Positions 31,232-43,600 of a stretch of DNA of 64,000 nt are shown in pieces. The stretch lies in the NCBI RefSeq assembly GCF_000372725.1, contig NW_005200011.1, positions 496,918 to 560,917 on the forward strand, given 5' to 3'. The notes beneath the pieces were generated by a model. The model made no database searches. It was not told the DNA's origin and saw only the letters and a list, made by a program, of their open reading frames with translations. This DNA is from Emiliania huxleyi CCMP1516. Its lineage: Eukaryota; Haptophyta; Isochrysidales; Noelaerhabdaceae. How positions within the stretch are numbered: the stretch's first letter is position 1; each line of letters starts with the position of its first letter. The translations under genes and the position numbers were made by a program.

Positions 31232-33344
31232 CCCCCCCTCTCCCTCTCTTTGCGCACCATCATGTGCAAGCGCGCCAAGCCGGTGGTCCAGAGCAGAAAG
31301 GCGTGCGGTCGGTCGATGGCCTTCTTGACCTGCCCGTGCGGAGAGGTATTCTGATTATGAGTATGAGGAGTATCATTACGATTATTCTTGACCTGCCCGT
31401 AGGTGAGGTGCCGGTCGGAGGTCGGCGTGTAAAGGGTGGTCCGCCCGCCCGCCTACTCGCAGCCAAAGGTGTGAAGTGGCGCCGCCCACCGGCCTTACGT
31501 CCACGGCGGTCCCGCCGCTCGCTCGCCTCGACCGCCTCGAGCACCGCCCAGCCGCCCTTGGAGCGCAGCTTCATGTGCCACGCGTGCAGGTGGCCCTCCT
31601 CGTGCCACGACACGCCCGGCGCGTACAGCACAAAGTGGCGCAACGGCCAGACAAGGTGCCAGCCAAAGTAGCCGCAAAAGCAGAGCAGCAGCCGCAGCTG
31701 CCTCCCTCTCAACCGACGCGCAACACCGCGCCCCTCCTCCGCCCCCCCACCTGCGGCGAGGGCGGCCCGCCGGGCGCCGCCCTCGCCGCGCCGCGCCTCC
31801 GCCTCCTCTACGTCTCCTCCACCACCTCCTCCTCCACCTCCACCACCTCCGCCGCCGCCGCCGCCGCCGCCGCCGCCCCTAAGGCCGCCGCCCGTCTTTG
31901 GCCCGGGCCCAATCAGCGGCGTGGCCGCGCCGGCGTCGCTGTCTCCGCCGCCGGCAGCAAGCTGCGGCCACGCGGGCACAAAGAGCCACCAGTGCCAGCG
32001 GGTGGGCGGCTGGCGCGGGTCGGCGGAGAGCGCGTCTGGCGGGAGGAAGAGGAGGAGGGTGGCGAGCATCGCATACGGAAAGACTCCGATGTTGAACATG
32101 AGCTGCGAGGGGCGGAGCGGCGGTGGCGATGGGCGGGGCGGGGTCGGTAAGGGGCGTGACGGGGGTGGCGGGGCGGCGGGGAGCGGCGGGGGGGGGGGGG
32201 GGGTGTTGCGGGCGTGACGCGGCGGGGCGAGCCTTGTTCATGCAGTTGAAGGAGATCGCCGCCGGGAAGGAGAGCGGGCGAAGGTGGCGAGAGAAGAGGA
32301 GCGGCACGATGCCGGCGTCAAAGGCGAAGCCTCCCCACGCGATGAACCACGGCCACCACCACGTGTCGCCAACCCCGAAGGGGAGGTAGCGCGCGTGCAC
32401 CGACCCCTTGCGGAACCACGCCTAGAGCGGTTAGGTTTCGGGTCAGGGTCAGGGTCAGGGTCAGGGTCAGGGTCAGCCCTGCGGAGAGACGCCTTGAGCG
32501 GCTGCGCGCGCAGGAGCCAGTCCTCGTTCACCTGAGAGAGGGAGGAGGAGGTGTCGTGCGGTGCCCGCGTCTCGTGGCAAGACGGCGGTACACCGTGCGG
32601 GCGAGGGAATGCAATTTGAGCACAGCCGGATGCGCGGCCTCTTGGGTGGGGGGCTAGAATACGGGGACGTTGGGTGCAGAGCGTGAGTATGCCGCATCCG
32701 GGCTCGTGGACCTTTGCGACCGCGCCGTAGCTGTACGGAATCGAGAAGAGGATCTGGAAGCCGAGCAGGTGCCAGTACGGCAGCGTCGCGGGCTCGTCGA
32801 CGGCCGCGCGCGACGAGGGACGGCGGCGCCAGTTCGAGACCAGCTGGTCGACAGACGCCCAACGCCCCCAGTCGGAGAGCGAGCCAAAGAAGGTGGCGTG
32901 GCAGATGAGGATGTAGTGGTTGTTGTGGTTTGACTCGCACTGGAGGAAGAGGTAGCAGAAGGTGGCGCACAGCACCACCGTCGACGCGCGCGTGCACACG
33001 CCCAGCGACACGAGGTACGCAGACACCATGTTGAGTTTGAGCATCGCCTCGCCGGCGGCCGGCCCGATGGGTGGCAGCCAGTAGAGGCCGGGGTAGGGCA
33101 GCAGCAGCTTGGCCTGCACAAACTCCTCGTACATGTCTGCAAAGTGCCCTGCCTGCATCACCATCACCACGCCAAAGAGCAGCCGAAACATGCCCAGCGT
33201 CGACGCGTGTACAGGCTGGACGAGCCACGCGTGCGCCTCGAGGCAGCGCGTGCACCAGCGCTGGCGCCGGGTCTCCTTCGTCTTCTCAGGAGGGGTCAGC
33301 GGCACGGAAGAGTCATCGGCAGGGCACGCGCCGCGGCGGAGCAT
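30477..33344 (-). CDS. vitamin-K-dependent gamma-carboxylase-like protein (HTTM domain)
   Basis: Family members use reduced vitamin K to carboxylate glutamates; many algal and bacterial homologues have unknown substrates. Exons I can fix: 33344-32712, 32531-32493, 32421-32233, 32102-about 31530 and about 31344-31250, then exons ending at 30477. Exon 1 carries LGMFRLLFGVVMVMQAGHFA, TFCYLFLQCESNHNNHYILI and YWHLLGFQILFSIPYSYGAV, several membrane helices. Then NEDWLLRAQPLK, AWFRKGSVHARYLPFG and LMFNIGVFPYAMLATLLLFL, and HFVLYAPGVSWHEEGHLHAW, the post-HTTM beta region. FSLNSRPAAPLYAPPTANLL matches the conserved SLNxR...P segment near the family C-terminus, and KLFAPNGQFAYTQKLHLVDD follows. The end needs either a 26-nt intron or a frameshift near 30.58 kb. 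Donors at 32492 and 32232 are GC. A run of Gly and a (CT)n tract interrupt the locus. Confidence 0.7.
31151..31228. repeat. (CT)n microsatellite in an intron
   Basis: About 78 bases of pure CT followed by C-tracts. A G-run of about 20 lies 60 bases upstream. It falls between predicted exons of the carboxylase gene. Confidence 0.95.
32441..32476. repeat. (GGGTCA)n array in an intron
   Basis: Six units of GGTCAG, a telomere-variant-like hexamer, fill much of the 71-base intron between exons 2 and 3 of the carboxylase gene. Confidence 0.9.
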
Positions 33345-33581
33345 ATGAAAGCCGAGATGACTCGCGATGACACTGTTTATGACTCCCGATCTTGGGGTCG
33401 ATGAGCGAGCGGCCGAGTATGACCTACTACAGTCGTCGCGTACATGAGAGGAAGGCGCGACCTCTTGAAGGCTGTCCGAGCGCAAAAGGCGAGGCCGAGT
33501 GGCGCACGCTCTAATCGTCGGAGAGCACCGGCACACGTGCTCCAACAAACCGGCAAAATACCTGAGCATGACGAAGGGTTA
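33345..33581. other. 5' flank of the carboxylase gene
   Basis: Short region upstream of the ATG at 33344. No recognisable promoter motif. The same frame stays open upstream to 33569, so an earlier start is possible but lacks homology. Confidence 0.4.
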
Positions 33582-33690
33582 AGGTGCGTGACGGCTAGCC
33601 CATCACACCCCTCTCCTTAAAATCCCTGTGTGGTGGCGGCGTGCCGTCCTCCCATCCCTCCCTTGGGCTGTCTGTTTTCTTTCTTTTTTA
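33582..33690 (+). mobile_element. 3'-end copy of the CTTT-tailed LINE-like family
   Basis: GACGGCTAGCCCATCACACC, then CTCCTTAAAATCCCTGTGTG, CCATCCCTCCCTTGGGCTG and a tail of TTTTCTTTCTTTTTTA match the 3' ends at 16140-16246 and 48447-48550. Only about 110 bases remain. A target duplication is not obvious. Confidence 0.75.
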
Positions 33691-33782
33691 GACTTGAGCA
33701 CTGGACACAGATATTTGCTCAGATTTGACAACAAAACAAACTCAGATTTGTTGTGTCTGGACACATGCACAAAACAAACTCC

Positions 33783-33838
33783 AGGCCCCAAATGACGTGT
33801 GAGTGTTAGAGTTGTTTGGTATTGCTAAAAATCTCTCT
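33783..33838 (+). mobile_element. third copy of the about 80-bp mini-insertion
   Basis: CCAGGCCCCAAATGACGTGT and TTGTTTGGTATTGCTAAAAA match the copies at 26307-26381 (inverted) and 57577-57658. No clear flanking duplication here. (CACATG)n follows directly. Confidence 0.7.
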
Positions 33839-33920
33839 CACATACATGCACATGCACATGCACATGCACATGAGACATGTTGTGCATGCACAAACAACAT
33901 GCACATGAGACATGTTGTAG

Positions 33921-34769
33921 GGTTGGACTGTCCGAGGTTTTCCGGCAAACCAAAAGGAAAACAGATGGTCCCCAGCACTTTGCGTTTCCGGAAATTTCCA
34001 GGGAAAACAGAGGGTGTTTGGGAGAGAGATTTTTATTTCTTGTGTTTGGTGCTCCATTCTGGAAACTCGCGAGTTTCCCTGAGTCTGAGAGCTGGTCTGG
34101 GGCAAAATCTGAGGCAAAATTGAGGAAATCGACAAAATACCTAGGCGGTCGCAGGGTAATTTCCAGGTATGTATGTAACTGTAGAGAGAACTCGGTTTGG
34201 GGCGAGTGGGAGAACTTTTCGGCGGTCGTGGAGGTCGTGGAGGTCGTTGAGTGGCGAGTCACGCTCGTGCGGACAGCATCGATGCCGTCGCCGGACGCGG
34301 CGGCGAGGCACACGGGCGCCGGCGTGGCGCGTCGGCAGGCCCACCACGAGCGGATGCGCGACGAGCGCGCTCGGGAAGCGGCCGCGGGCGAGGCGGAGCT
34401 TCCGCCGGAGGACGACGCGGTCGAGATGGCGAGCGCCGTCCACGTGCTGGACAGCGTGCGGGAGGTGGGCCCGAACTACACCCTGCTGCGCAGCAAGGAG
34501 ACGAAGGCGAAGCGGCGGAAGCGAAAGCGCGAGGATGCCTACACGGGTTCTCCGCAAAATTCCCGGCATTTTGCCGATTTGGCCTAAAATTTGGCTGATT
34601 TTGGGCCCAAACCACAGCCTCAGACTCGGCTCAGCGCCCAAACAAAATTTGACGATTTCCACGCAGTTTTCCCGGGAAAATAGAGAGGAAAAGAGAGGGT
34701 GTTGCAGAGAAAAAAGGAAAGGAAAACAGACGGGCCGTGCGAGAGGCAAACCTCGGACAGCCCAATTGT
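33921..34769 (+). mobile_element. candidate inverted-repeat-bounded element with a small ORF
   Basis: GGACTGTCCGAGGTTT at 33925-33940 faces its complement (AAACCTCGGACAG) at 34748-34760; both are next to AGGGT-like words. CACATG repeats lie outside both ends (33845-33870 and 34905-34938). Inside, words such as GGGAAAACAGAGGGTGT and GAGAGGGTGTTGC recur near both ends. The pairing is imperfect (about 16-20 bp) and I could not fix a target duplication. Confidence 0.45.
34282..34587 (+). CDS. small hypothetical basic protein (101 aa)
   Basis: The ATG at 34282 opens MPSPDAAARHTGAGVARRQA. A charged middle (EAELPPEDDAVEMASAVHVL) leads to DSVREVGPNYTLLRSKETKA and a basic tail KRRKRKRED that looks like a nuclear localisation signal. 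It has higher GC and a more protein-like composition than the AT-rich flanks, so it may be a gene fragment captured by the surrounding inverted-repeat unit. No family recognised. The frame is open upstream, so an earlier exon is possible. Confidence 0.35.
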   Translation: MPSPDAAARHTGAGVARRQAHHERMRDERAREAAAGEAELPPEDDAVEMASAVHVLDSVREVGPNYTLLRSKETKAKRRKRKREDAYTGSPQNSRHFADLA

Positions 34770-37608
34770 AGGGTCGATTCCGCATGGCATGGTACGGGAC
34801 CCCTCACACTGGGCAGACGGGATAGGGCCCGCTTTCTCCGCATTCTATTGAGGTTATTGTTGTGGTGTTCTGGCTCTCTGGGCCTAGGCCCTAGCCGACA
34901 TGTCCATGTGCACGTGCATGCACATGCACATGCACATGTCGTGATGTTTACTCGCTTAGTGTAGGCAAGCGAATACTCGAGTACGCTGGGGGATCGGCTT
35001 CTTATTACACAGCCCTTCCCTGCAGCGATCCCCCCTCCAACCCACCCGCGCTAGGTCTCGGGTTTGATTGACGCATGGGGTCACTCCCGCGAAACTCGTG
35101 AACTAGCCGGGGCAGTCGGAGAAGGGGCAACTCCGTGCACTGACGGTCGGCCGCCAGAAACCACGCCTGCGTGGATCGCGTCACACCAGTCCTCGCTACC
35201 CAACGCGGCCAAAGGATATCCACCTACGAGTACTCGAGTATGAAAGAAGAAGCCGAAAAAAGACAGCTGCGGGCTGCCGGCTCGCACGGCAGCCTCTTCC
35301 TCTCGACCAGCCTCAACTTCCATACAGTCAGCATTTTGTCGCTGCGTGCTCGTGGCCAGCTGTGGCGGCGGTCGAAGTTCGCCCAGGTTCGGAGCCGAGC
35401 GCCAGACGATAGTAGTGTCTCTGTTCGCCCTGTGCATGTCAGGCCAGGCTGCAGCAGGGCACTACCAACGTGCTGCCCTGTTGCAGCCTGACTTTGCCCA
35501 CTGTGCACAGTCGCCAGAGCACCACCACCGCCCGGCATCGTGTCACGGCGAGCTCCTTCTGACCCGTTCGCGAGGCTCTCGCGCTGGCACACTTTGGCCA
35601 TCTGCTGCTCGCGTTCGGCGAGCTCTTCTCCGCACTCCTGCCACGGTGCCGTCACCACACACCTTCTGGCTGGCCTGAGCCGCGCGGGGTCGCCGGCGGG
35701 GGCAACGCGTCGACCTCTCTCTCTGGTGCACCACGGGCCGCAACGGCCTGCGAGCAGCGTGCGCGAGGAGGCAGTGTGCCGGCACAGTCGAGCCGGAGCA
35801 TCGGGTTCTTGATGCTTCTGGGGTCAAGTTTGACCTTGTGCGGCCTAATATGCAATAATAATGCTATGCTCTCACCCAGTCTTTTGAGATATTATCCCTC
35901 AAAGTCGAATTTTCGTTTACTGGTGACCATAAGAGATCGGTAGAGTAGCGTCTGTCTTGTTTGCGAGATCTTCAAACGAATACTTTAAAGTCTCGACAAT
36001 CACTAAGCTGCTTATGTGGCACCGCAGAGGCTCCCTTGGGGATGCCTGAGGCCACCCCAACCACTCACTAAGCCGTACGTAGACCTAGACGAATTGGGCG
36101 CTACTTTTTTCGTTTACCTACTCCTACGGACTAAGGTCTAAGCGAGTAGGTGTTTTTTCTGCTTGCTTGGCCGGACCTAAGAACAAAATCTCTCTCACCT
36201 AAGATGCTGAAATAACAAATATAGGAAACTAAAAAAGAAATCATTCCGGTGGTGAAGGCACCCACAAAACCAGCGTCCCCCCTTCCGGAATTCATTGGGC
36301 ACAGTCTCTCTCTCCAGACCTCGACCACTTGAGGTTGAGCGCACGGGATACGGCTTTAGGGCCCGCTATTCCCTTCTACTTAATAGGGGGCCGCCGATTT
36401 TCCGCGTCCCCATGTGCCATGAGAACACCCCAAGTGCATGCCGCCGCCGCGCCCGCCACATGGGTCATGGGCTCTGCCATCGGCATAGATACAACAAGGC
36501 GCAAGCTCGCCGTGGAACGGCGGGAGGTGTACGCGACCAAGTACGCGACCCACTCCCAGTAGAAATCGGGCCGGGCGCGTCGTTCCCTCCGCCCACGGTT
36601 CACAGCTGAGCCTGAGACGAGCGGCGGCTCTACACACACTACAGCTCTATACGGTCTCTATACTGGGCTGGGTTTTTAGGCATTGTGGGGTTGGCACTCC
36701 CATCGACCCTCATGACCTCCTGCGGTCTCTGAGATGGACACCAGTGGGTGTGGGACCACAGCCAGGATACACTCGAAGGCTGGGTAAGCAGTAGAGGTCG
36801 ATACTCGACGCGTCCCACATGATCTGTGTCGCTGTCGGCACGCTGTCGACAGGACGTCGAGCGACACCGGTGACAGTGCCACCCAGGAGTGGTCGGGCGG
36901 TCTCCCGTCATGAGAGAGCCACCATGTGATCCGTATGATGATTCCTGACAACCGCCTCAGTCAACTTTCGTCACAGTTCCCGCTCTGAGAGGAGCTGCGG
37001 GTCAGCTCGACAGCTGGAGCTGTGTCGCCGGCGTGCGGCGGCCTGCCTCCGGAGGTGCCTCTGAGGTGGACATTTTTTGGTCACCGTGAGAGAACGCGTT
37101 CAAATTTTCACTCCGGAACTTCAACTCCGCACGCGCACCGGCCAGGGCTACAATAGTGCCAGTGAGGCGGAGGCGCGAGTCAGAAGGCCGCGACCGTGAT
37201 TTGGTCCCTTCGTTTCCCTACAATTGCTGTGAACCCAGCCACGTAGAGCCGTAGAGCTATAGAGAGGGGCGGGGGCAATTTAACCAATATACACCGTGTA
37301 TCGACAGTGAGTGTATGCAAAAAATGCAGCGGGGGAACCTTTTTGTTTTTTTAATATACGTTTTTGTCCTTGGTCTATCGATCTAAGAAAAATGTCACCA
37401 ACAATAACGCGAAACGCGGTTCCTGCGCATAGCAACAGCCCACAACGCCACCGCCAAGCTCAACGACTCCCGGCGGCAAGCGGCATGCCCCACCCGCCTC
37501 GCTCGGCCCTCTCTGGCATTCTCAAATACTGGACCACAGACAGTAGTAGTTGGTACAAGTGAAGCAGAGCGCAAAATTGGGGCGCGGGCAATCGGCCCCC
37601 GCACTCCC
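34770..37608. other. gene-poor region
   Basis: I see no coding exon that I can support. It is more AT-rich than the genes, with CACATG repeats at 34905-34938, a CTCGAGTA motif at 34976 and 35232, and scattered short ORFs of skewed composition. The last 250 bases are the 3' flank of the giant deubiquitinase gene. Confidence 0.45.
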
Positions 37609-40600
37609 TCACCCCTCCTCCGCCGGCCCGACGGGGGCGCCGCCCTCCTCGCCGGCGAGCGGCCCCACCAGCTTGGCCGCCTCGAGCACCGCCTCGAGCT
37701 CCGCCAGCCGGCCCGACGCGGCGCTGGCCGCCGACGCCCTCTCGAGCGCGTTGAGCGCCGCCTGCAGAGGCCCCGCCGGCGCGAGGCGCGCGCGGTTCCG
37801 GAGGAGGGCGCTCGTGATGGTCTGCGCGCACGAGTCGTCCACGGCCGCGAGCAGGCCGGCCACGTCGAAGCTTGCCGCCTGCAGCGTCGGCGGCGGCACC
37901 GGGGAGGGCCGCGACCCTTGCGCGGGAGGAAGGCCGAGCGAGGGGCGGAGGAGCAGGAAGAGCACGTGCAGCACCTGGTCGCGCGTCGCCGCGACGTCCC
38001 ACGCGCCCAAGGCCGTCTGGCGGCGCGCCTCGGCACGGGCGTCGTCCGAGGTGCGGTGGCGGAGCCAGCCGGCGCACTTTGCGAGCAGCGCCATGATCGG
38101 GAGCAACGTCTCCCACCGCGCATCTTCGTAGAGTGCGGCGCCGCACGCGTCGAGGCAGGCGCACAGCTGCGCCGTCGCGCCGCGCTCGCACGCCGTCGCC
38201 ACCTCCTCCTCACCCGCCATGCAAATGACGAGGAGCGGCAGCACGTTGGCGCGGTTGGTGAGCAGCTTGTTGGAGCTGAGCGCCACGCCGAGCGTGCGCA
38301 GCCGCCAATCGGCGTTGACGCCGGCGGAGGAGCGCAGCAGGCTGCGCAGGGTGTGGGCGAAGGGGTCCGGCTCCTGGTCGGGCGTCTGCAGCAGCTGCAC
38401 GTACTCAGCCGTGTCGACGATCACGTACTTGATGGCCCACTCCCAGTTGCGATGCGGCACGAGCACGCGCAAGCAATCGTCGCCGCCGGGGCAGTCAAGC
38501 ATCTCGCGCAGCAGCCCGTAGAAGGAGGGCAGGAAGGCGCGGTTGTACTCGAGGAACCGCTCGTTCGGCCGCAAGCTGACGAACGAGTCGAGCAGCCGGT
38601 GGAACGCCGCGCTGAGTGCCTGCGGCGGCGGCGCGACCAGGGGGGGGGCGCGCGCCACGCACGCAAAGGAAGCGCGCGTCGCCGCGTGCCAAAAGGAGAG
38701 CATCTCGCGCTTGGTCTCGTCGCACTCGAAGCGGTGCCCGTCCTGCAGCGCGTACAGGTCCTGCAGCTCCTCGACGCGCAGCGAGGGCGAGACAGCGCCG
38801 CGCCGCGCGCACCACGCGCACAGCCGAAAGTACGGCGCCAGCCGCGGCGGAGGCACGTCGTCCGGGTGCTTGGACGCCTGCGCGCCGGCCGCCGCCGCCG
38901 CGGGCAGCTCGCGCAGCTCGCGTAACACGACGTGGCTCACGAGGTGCTCGTACATGCTCAGCAGCGCCGGCGAGCAAGCGCCGGCGCCCCCCTCGGCGAC
39001 GGCGAGCTCCGGCGCGGCGCCTGACGGCTCGACCGCCATCTCGGTCACCACCTCGGTCGCCATCGCGTCGCCGGTCAGCCCAAAGTCCGCGGCCGCGCCG
39101 GTCTCGGCCGCAAGCCCTGCCGGTGGCGGCGGCAACGCCGCGCCGACCGCCGTGTCGCCGGCCGCCGCCGCCCCCGCCGCGGCGGCGGAGGGCTGCGACT
39201 CGGCGGCGAGGATCGCCTTGATGAAGTGCTCCGCGGTGCAGCGCACCTGCGACGATAGGCCCGAGAGCAGCCACTCCTTGACCCACAGCGCGCGCTGGTG
39301 CAGCATCCAGCGGCGAGGGCGGGACGAGAGGACGCAGAGGGAAAGCAGCGCTCGCATGCACGAGATCGTGGCCTGCTTGTACCGCATGTTGTTCGAGATG
39401 ACGTGGAGGAGCCGCTGCAGCGCCCAGTCGATGCGCCACGCGGCGAGCGAGTCGGCGAGGTCAACGACGTGGCAAAACGTGGTCAGGTACGGGCCGAGCT
39501 GCTCGTTGTCCATCGTGTCGATCCCCGACAGGATGACGTGCAGCGCCGTCTCCGTCGCGTCGCGCGACTCGTAGCACAGGTGCTCGCACAAATCGCAGAT
39601 GGCGGCGACGTGGAGGCCGTCCTTGAGCAGCCGCCGCAGCAGCGCGCCGTGGCCGAGCAGCTGGTACTCGTCCGCCGCCATGTGTAGCAGCCGCCCCTCG
39701 AGGGAGAGGGGCGTGCGCGCGACCGGCTCGTGCCGGTGGGCCGCGCGCGCCAGCAGCGAGAGGAGCGCGACCATGTGCTCGAGCTGCGGCAGCGTGCACT
39801 TGTCGCCCATGCGCGCGCGGCGCGGCGCGGCGCGCCCCTCGTCGAGGTGCGCCGGCAGGCCCACGCATGGCGACTCGTCGGCGAGGTAAAAGTCGACGAG
39901 GTGAGAGGCGAAGCGGCGGCGCAGCATCCAGCCGCGCTCCTCCGGCCCCAGCTGCGCCATCGCGAGCGCCGTCTCGAAAAAGTGCGAGAAGTGGCGCCAA
40001 TGGTGCGGCGCCTCGGGGAGCAAGTCGAGCAGGCAGCCGAGTAGCCGCAGGCCCGCGGGGAGCTCAGGCTGCGGCGCCGCCGCTAGCGAGGAGGAGGCCG
40101 CGGGCGCCGGCAGGCTGCTGTCCGTCCGAGCGCGCTTTGGCGGCGAAGTGAGAATCCCGCCGGCGAGCGCGTCTTCGTGCGCCGCCAGCCGCACGCCCGC
40201 GTCGAGCATGCCCGGCTCCTCCTCCTCGCCCTCCTCCTCGTCCGTGCCCTCGAGGCTGCCGCTCAGCGACGTCGTCACCACAACCACCGGCGGCGCCGTG
40301 TCCGGCAGCAGCGGCGCAATCGGGTACAAATGCAGCTCCAGCGGCCTCAAGACGGCGGCGGCGTGCAGCAGGAGCTGCGCAAACTTCTCGCGCATCTCCG
40401 AGACGGTGCACGCCAGCAAGAGGGAGCGCACCCACCCTGCAGCCTCGCTCTGGAGCAGGAACCAGCGGCAAGCGACGGGCGAGCGGTGCAGCCACATCTG
40501 CAGCATGCGGACCCACTCGGGCAGCAGCGACTTGTCCTTTGCGTGCGCGAGCGTCTCGACGACGAAATGGCAGCCGAGCCGCAGCGCGCACATGCCCACG

Positions 40601-43600
40601 TCGTGCATCTCGTTGAGCGCGGCGAGCGGCGCGAGCGGCGCGGCGCCCGCCGCGGCGGCGGCCGCAGTCGCGTCGTGATCGGCGGGCGCAGCCCCGGAAG
40701 CCACCGAACTGAACGCCATGCGCACGACCCGGAGCAGAAACTCGAAGTGCAGCCCGTCCACGAGGTAGCGGTCGCGCAAAAAGTGCATGTTCTCCGCCCA
40801 CACCTCGCGCGCAACCTCCTCGGGCACGGCCACCGAGAGCGCGGCGTCGCTGCAGAGCCTGGCATGCTCGACGTACTCTGCCCCCGCCGTCGCGCCCGCC
40901 TCGCTGTCCCCGCCCTCCGCCTCCGCCCCGGCCTCGGCCTCGGCCATCGGCTGGTCGCGCGCGCCGTCCCGCCCCTCGCCACGCGGGACCGCCTCAGGCG
41001 CGCCCTCCCTGCTCTGCGCGTGCGCAGATACCTTCTCGTAGAAGAGCATGTAGGCCGAGTGCGGCTTCACCTGCGTGCGCTGGACCGGCTTGTTGGTGTC
41101 GACGTCCCACGAGACGACGGGCTCCACGCCGCCGAAGCAGTTCTTGCCAATCTCACTCGAGTCGAAGGGCTCGACGAGCGTGTCGTTGAAGTGCAGCCAC
41201 GGGTGGGCGCCGGGCTGAGCGGCGCGTCTCTCGCGGATGAAGGAGTAGTAGTGCCCCGAGTCGGAGGTGCCGGTGTGTACCAGCACGCCCGCGAGCTCGT
41301 ACACGCAGTCGCCGTCCTCCTCGTCGGCCGGGGACGGGCCCTCCGCCTCGCCGAGCAGCTTCTCCTGCCGCTCGAGGTAGCGGACCGTGTACGGCGCCAT
41401 GTCGATCGAGGGCGGGAACTCGCAGTGGTCGTACAGCTTCATCTTCTTCATCAGGTCAAAGTCAAACTCGAAGCGTTTGAGGTGCAGGATAAGCACGGGC
41501 GGCAGCCGCGAGATGCAGCAGCGCTTGGTGGCCTCGACGTACTCGCCCTCAAAGTTGTACTTGTTGTCCCCGTCGAGCGTCTCGCCCTCGACAAACTGCG
41601 CCAGCCCGTCCATCACGGACGCCTTGTTCTTGACCTCGATCGAGATGACGAAGAAGGGCTCCACCCGCTCCGAGAGGCGCCGCCCGGCCTTGTCGATGAT
41701 CTGGTTGACGACGGAGCCGCCGAAGAGGGACTGCAGCAGCTTGGGCGAGCTCGTCCGCCCGAGCCCCGCCTCGAGCTTCTCGAAGAGCATGTTGAGGAAC
41801 TCGTCGACGTCCATCTGGACCGACGGGTTGAGCGGCAGGTTCTCGCAGTCGCGAAAGGCGCCGCAAAAGTCGCGCGTGTCGTACCAGCGCTTCTCCGACT
41901 CGTGCAGGTAGCCAAACATGGCCTGCAGGTAGTAGAGCACGTCGCCGCCGCCCGGCTCGTCCGCCGCGCTCAGGTCGGACGCCGCGTCGGTCGCCGAGGC
42001 GGGGGCGGGCGGCTCGATCTGGAGCGCCAGGATGGCCGCGCGGAACTCGGGGATGAGGAAGAGCTGCTGCACGAGCGAGTTGAGGTAGCAGGTCGCGCCC
42101 AAGTTCTTGAGGCCGACGTAGCCGCAGCGCGACTTCTCGTGCATCGCCGGCGCGTAGTGCCACATGTACGAGACGCGCGAGTGGCCCGAGCGCGACAGCT
42201 GCTGCGCGAGGAGCATCTCGAGGAGGAGCGACAAATTGGCGGGCTCGCGCTCGGCGAGCTCGGCGAGGAGCGCGAGCGCCGCGGCGCGGCAGCGCGGGGT
42301 CTTGCACTGCGGCGGCGTCAGCGCGCCGATGCGGCGCGCCTCCTCCACCGACGGCAGCCGGAAGAGGTCGTCGAAGATGGCGACCACGAGGTGCGTCCCG
42401 CCGTCAGCGCCGCCCGCATCCACAGGCTGCCGCTTGAGGTGGGGCTGCGCGCGGAGCAGCACCCGCATCAGCCGCAAGTAGCCGACCAGCTCATGGTCGA
42501 CCAGCTCGGGCGCGTCGCGCCGCTCCACCACGGGGTGCGACTGCTGCAGCTGCAGCAGCCTCGCAAACAGCGCGGCAGCGGGCAGGTCGGGCAAGCTGCA
42601 CGAGGGGCACCGGCCAACGAGCGACCGGAGCAACTCGAAGAACTGCTCCGAACGGGATGCCTCCGCCCCCGCCGGGGGCAGTAGGCTGAGCATCTCGCCC
42701 ACGAGCGCGTGCAGCGGGGATGGGACGCGCGCGGAGGCAGCCGATGCTCCGGGCGCAGCGCCGCCCCCGCCGGCTTGCGGCGGCGACGACGGGTGCTCCG
42801 CGGCGAAATCGTCGCGCGCGAGGGCGTAGAGCGCGGCGCACGCCTCCTCCCGCACCTCGGGCACGCGGCAGCGCAGCAGCATCGCCGCCACCCACTCGCG
42901 CAAGCTCGGCAGGTCTGCGGGCAGCCTCGCCGCCTGCGGCTCCTGCGCGGAGCCCGCGGCGCCGCCCTCTGCGGGCGAATGGGAGCAAGCGACGAGCAGC
43001 CGTAGCGCCTCGCGCACGATGTGCACGTCCTCCTCTGCCGCGGGCGGGGGGGGCGGCGGGTCGACGGAGCCGCTCGCCTCGGCACAGACGGCCGCCTCGG
43101 CGAGCGCAATGTGCCGCACGAGCCCCATCAGGTGCGCGCTCAGCGCAACCTCCGCCGCGAGCGCCGCGAGAGACGCGTCGCGCAGAGGGGCGAAACGGCG
43201 GCCGGTCCAACGCGGCTCGTCGCGCGCGCCCGCCGGCGCCGGTGCTGGTGCACTCTGCGCGGTCGCGGCGTCGTGGGGCGGCTGAAGCTGCGCGCCCGCG
43301 ACGGCGGGCGCGGGCGCGGGCGTTGCCTGCGTCGCCTCCTCGAGGAGGAGCTGGCCGACGACGCGCAGCAGCAGCACCAAGCACGTCTTCCGCTGCGAAC
43401 CGCGGTGCTGCCCGAGCAGCTCCTCCGCCGGCGCGGTGAGCAGCCGGAGCAAGTGGCGCAGCCCCCCGCGCGCCGCAAAGGCGCCGAGCCACGCGTCGTC
43501 GCCGTCCTGCATCAGCGTGTCGACAATCTGCAGCGAGTAGAGCAGCTTGAACGCGCTGCCGCCTTCCGGAAGCAGGACCGGCCACTCCGGCTCCTGCCCC

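Noticed and set aside
40177-42684. 835-codon open frame on the plus strand
   Set aside because: Exactly antisense to the deubiquitinase exon. Arg/Leu/His-rich composition is what GC-rich coding DNA gives on its other strand. The same holds for 43021-45348 (plus), 43547-45106 (plus) and 38543-39574 (plus).
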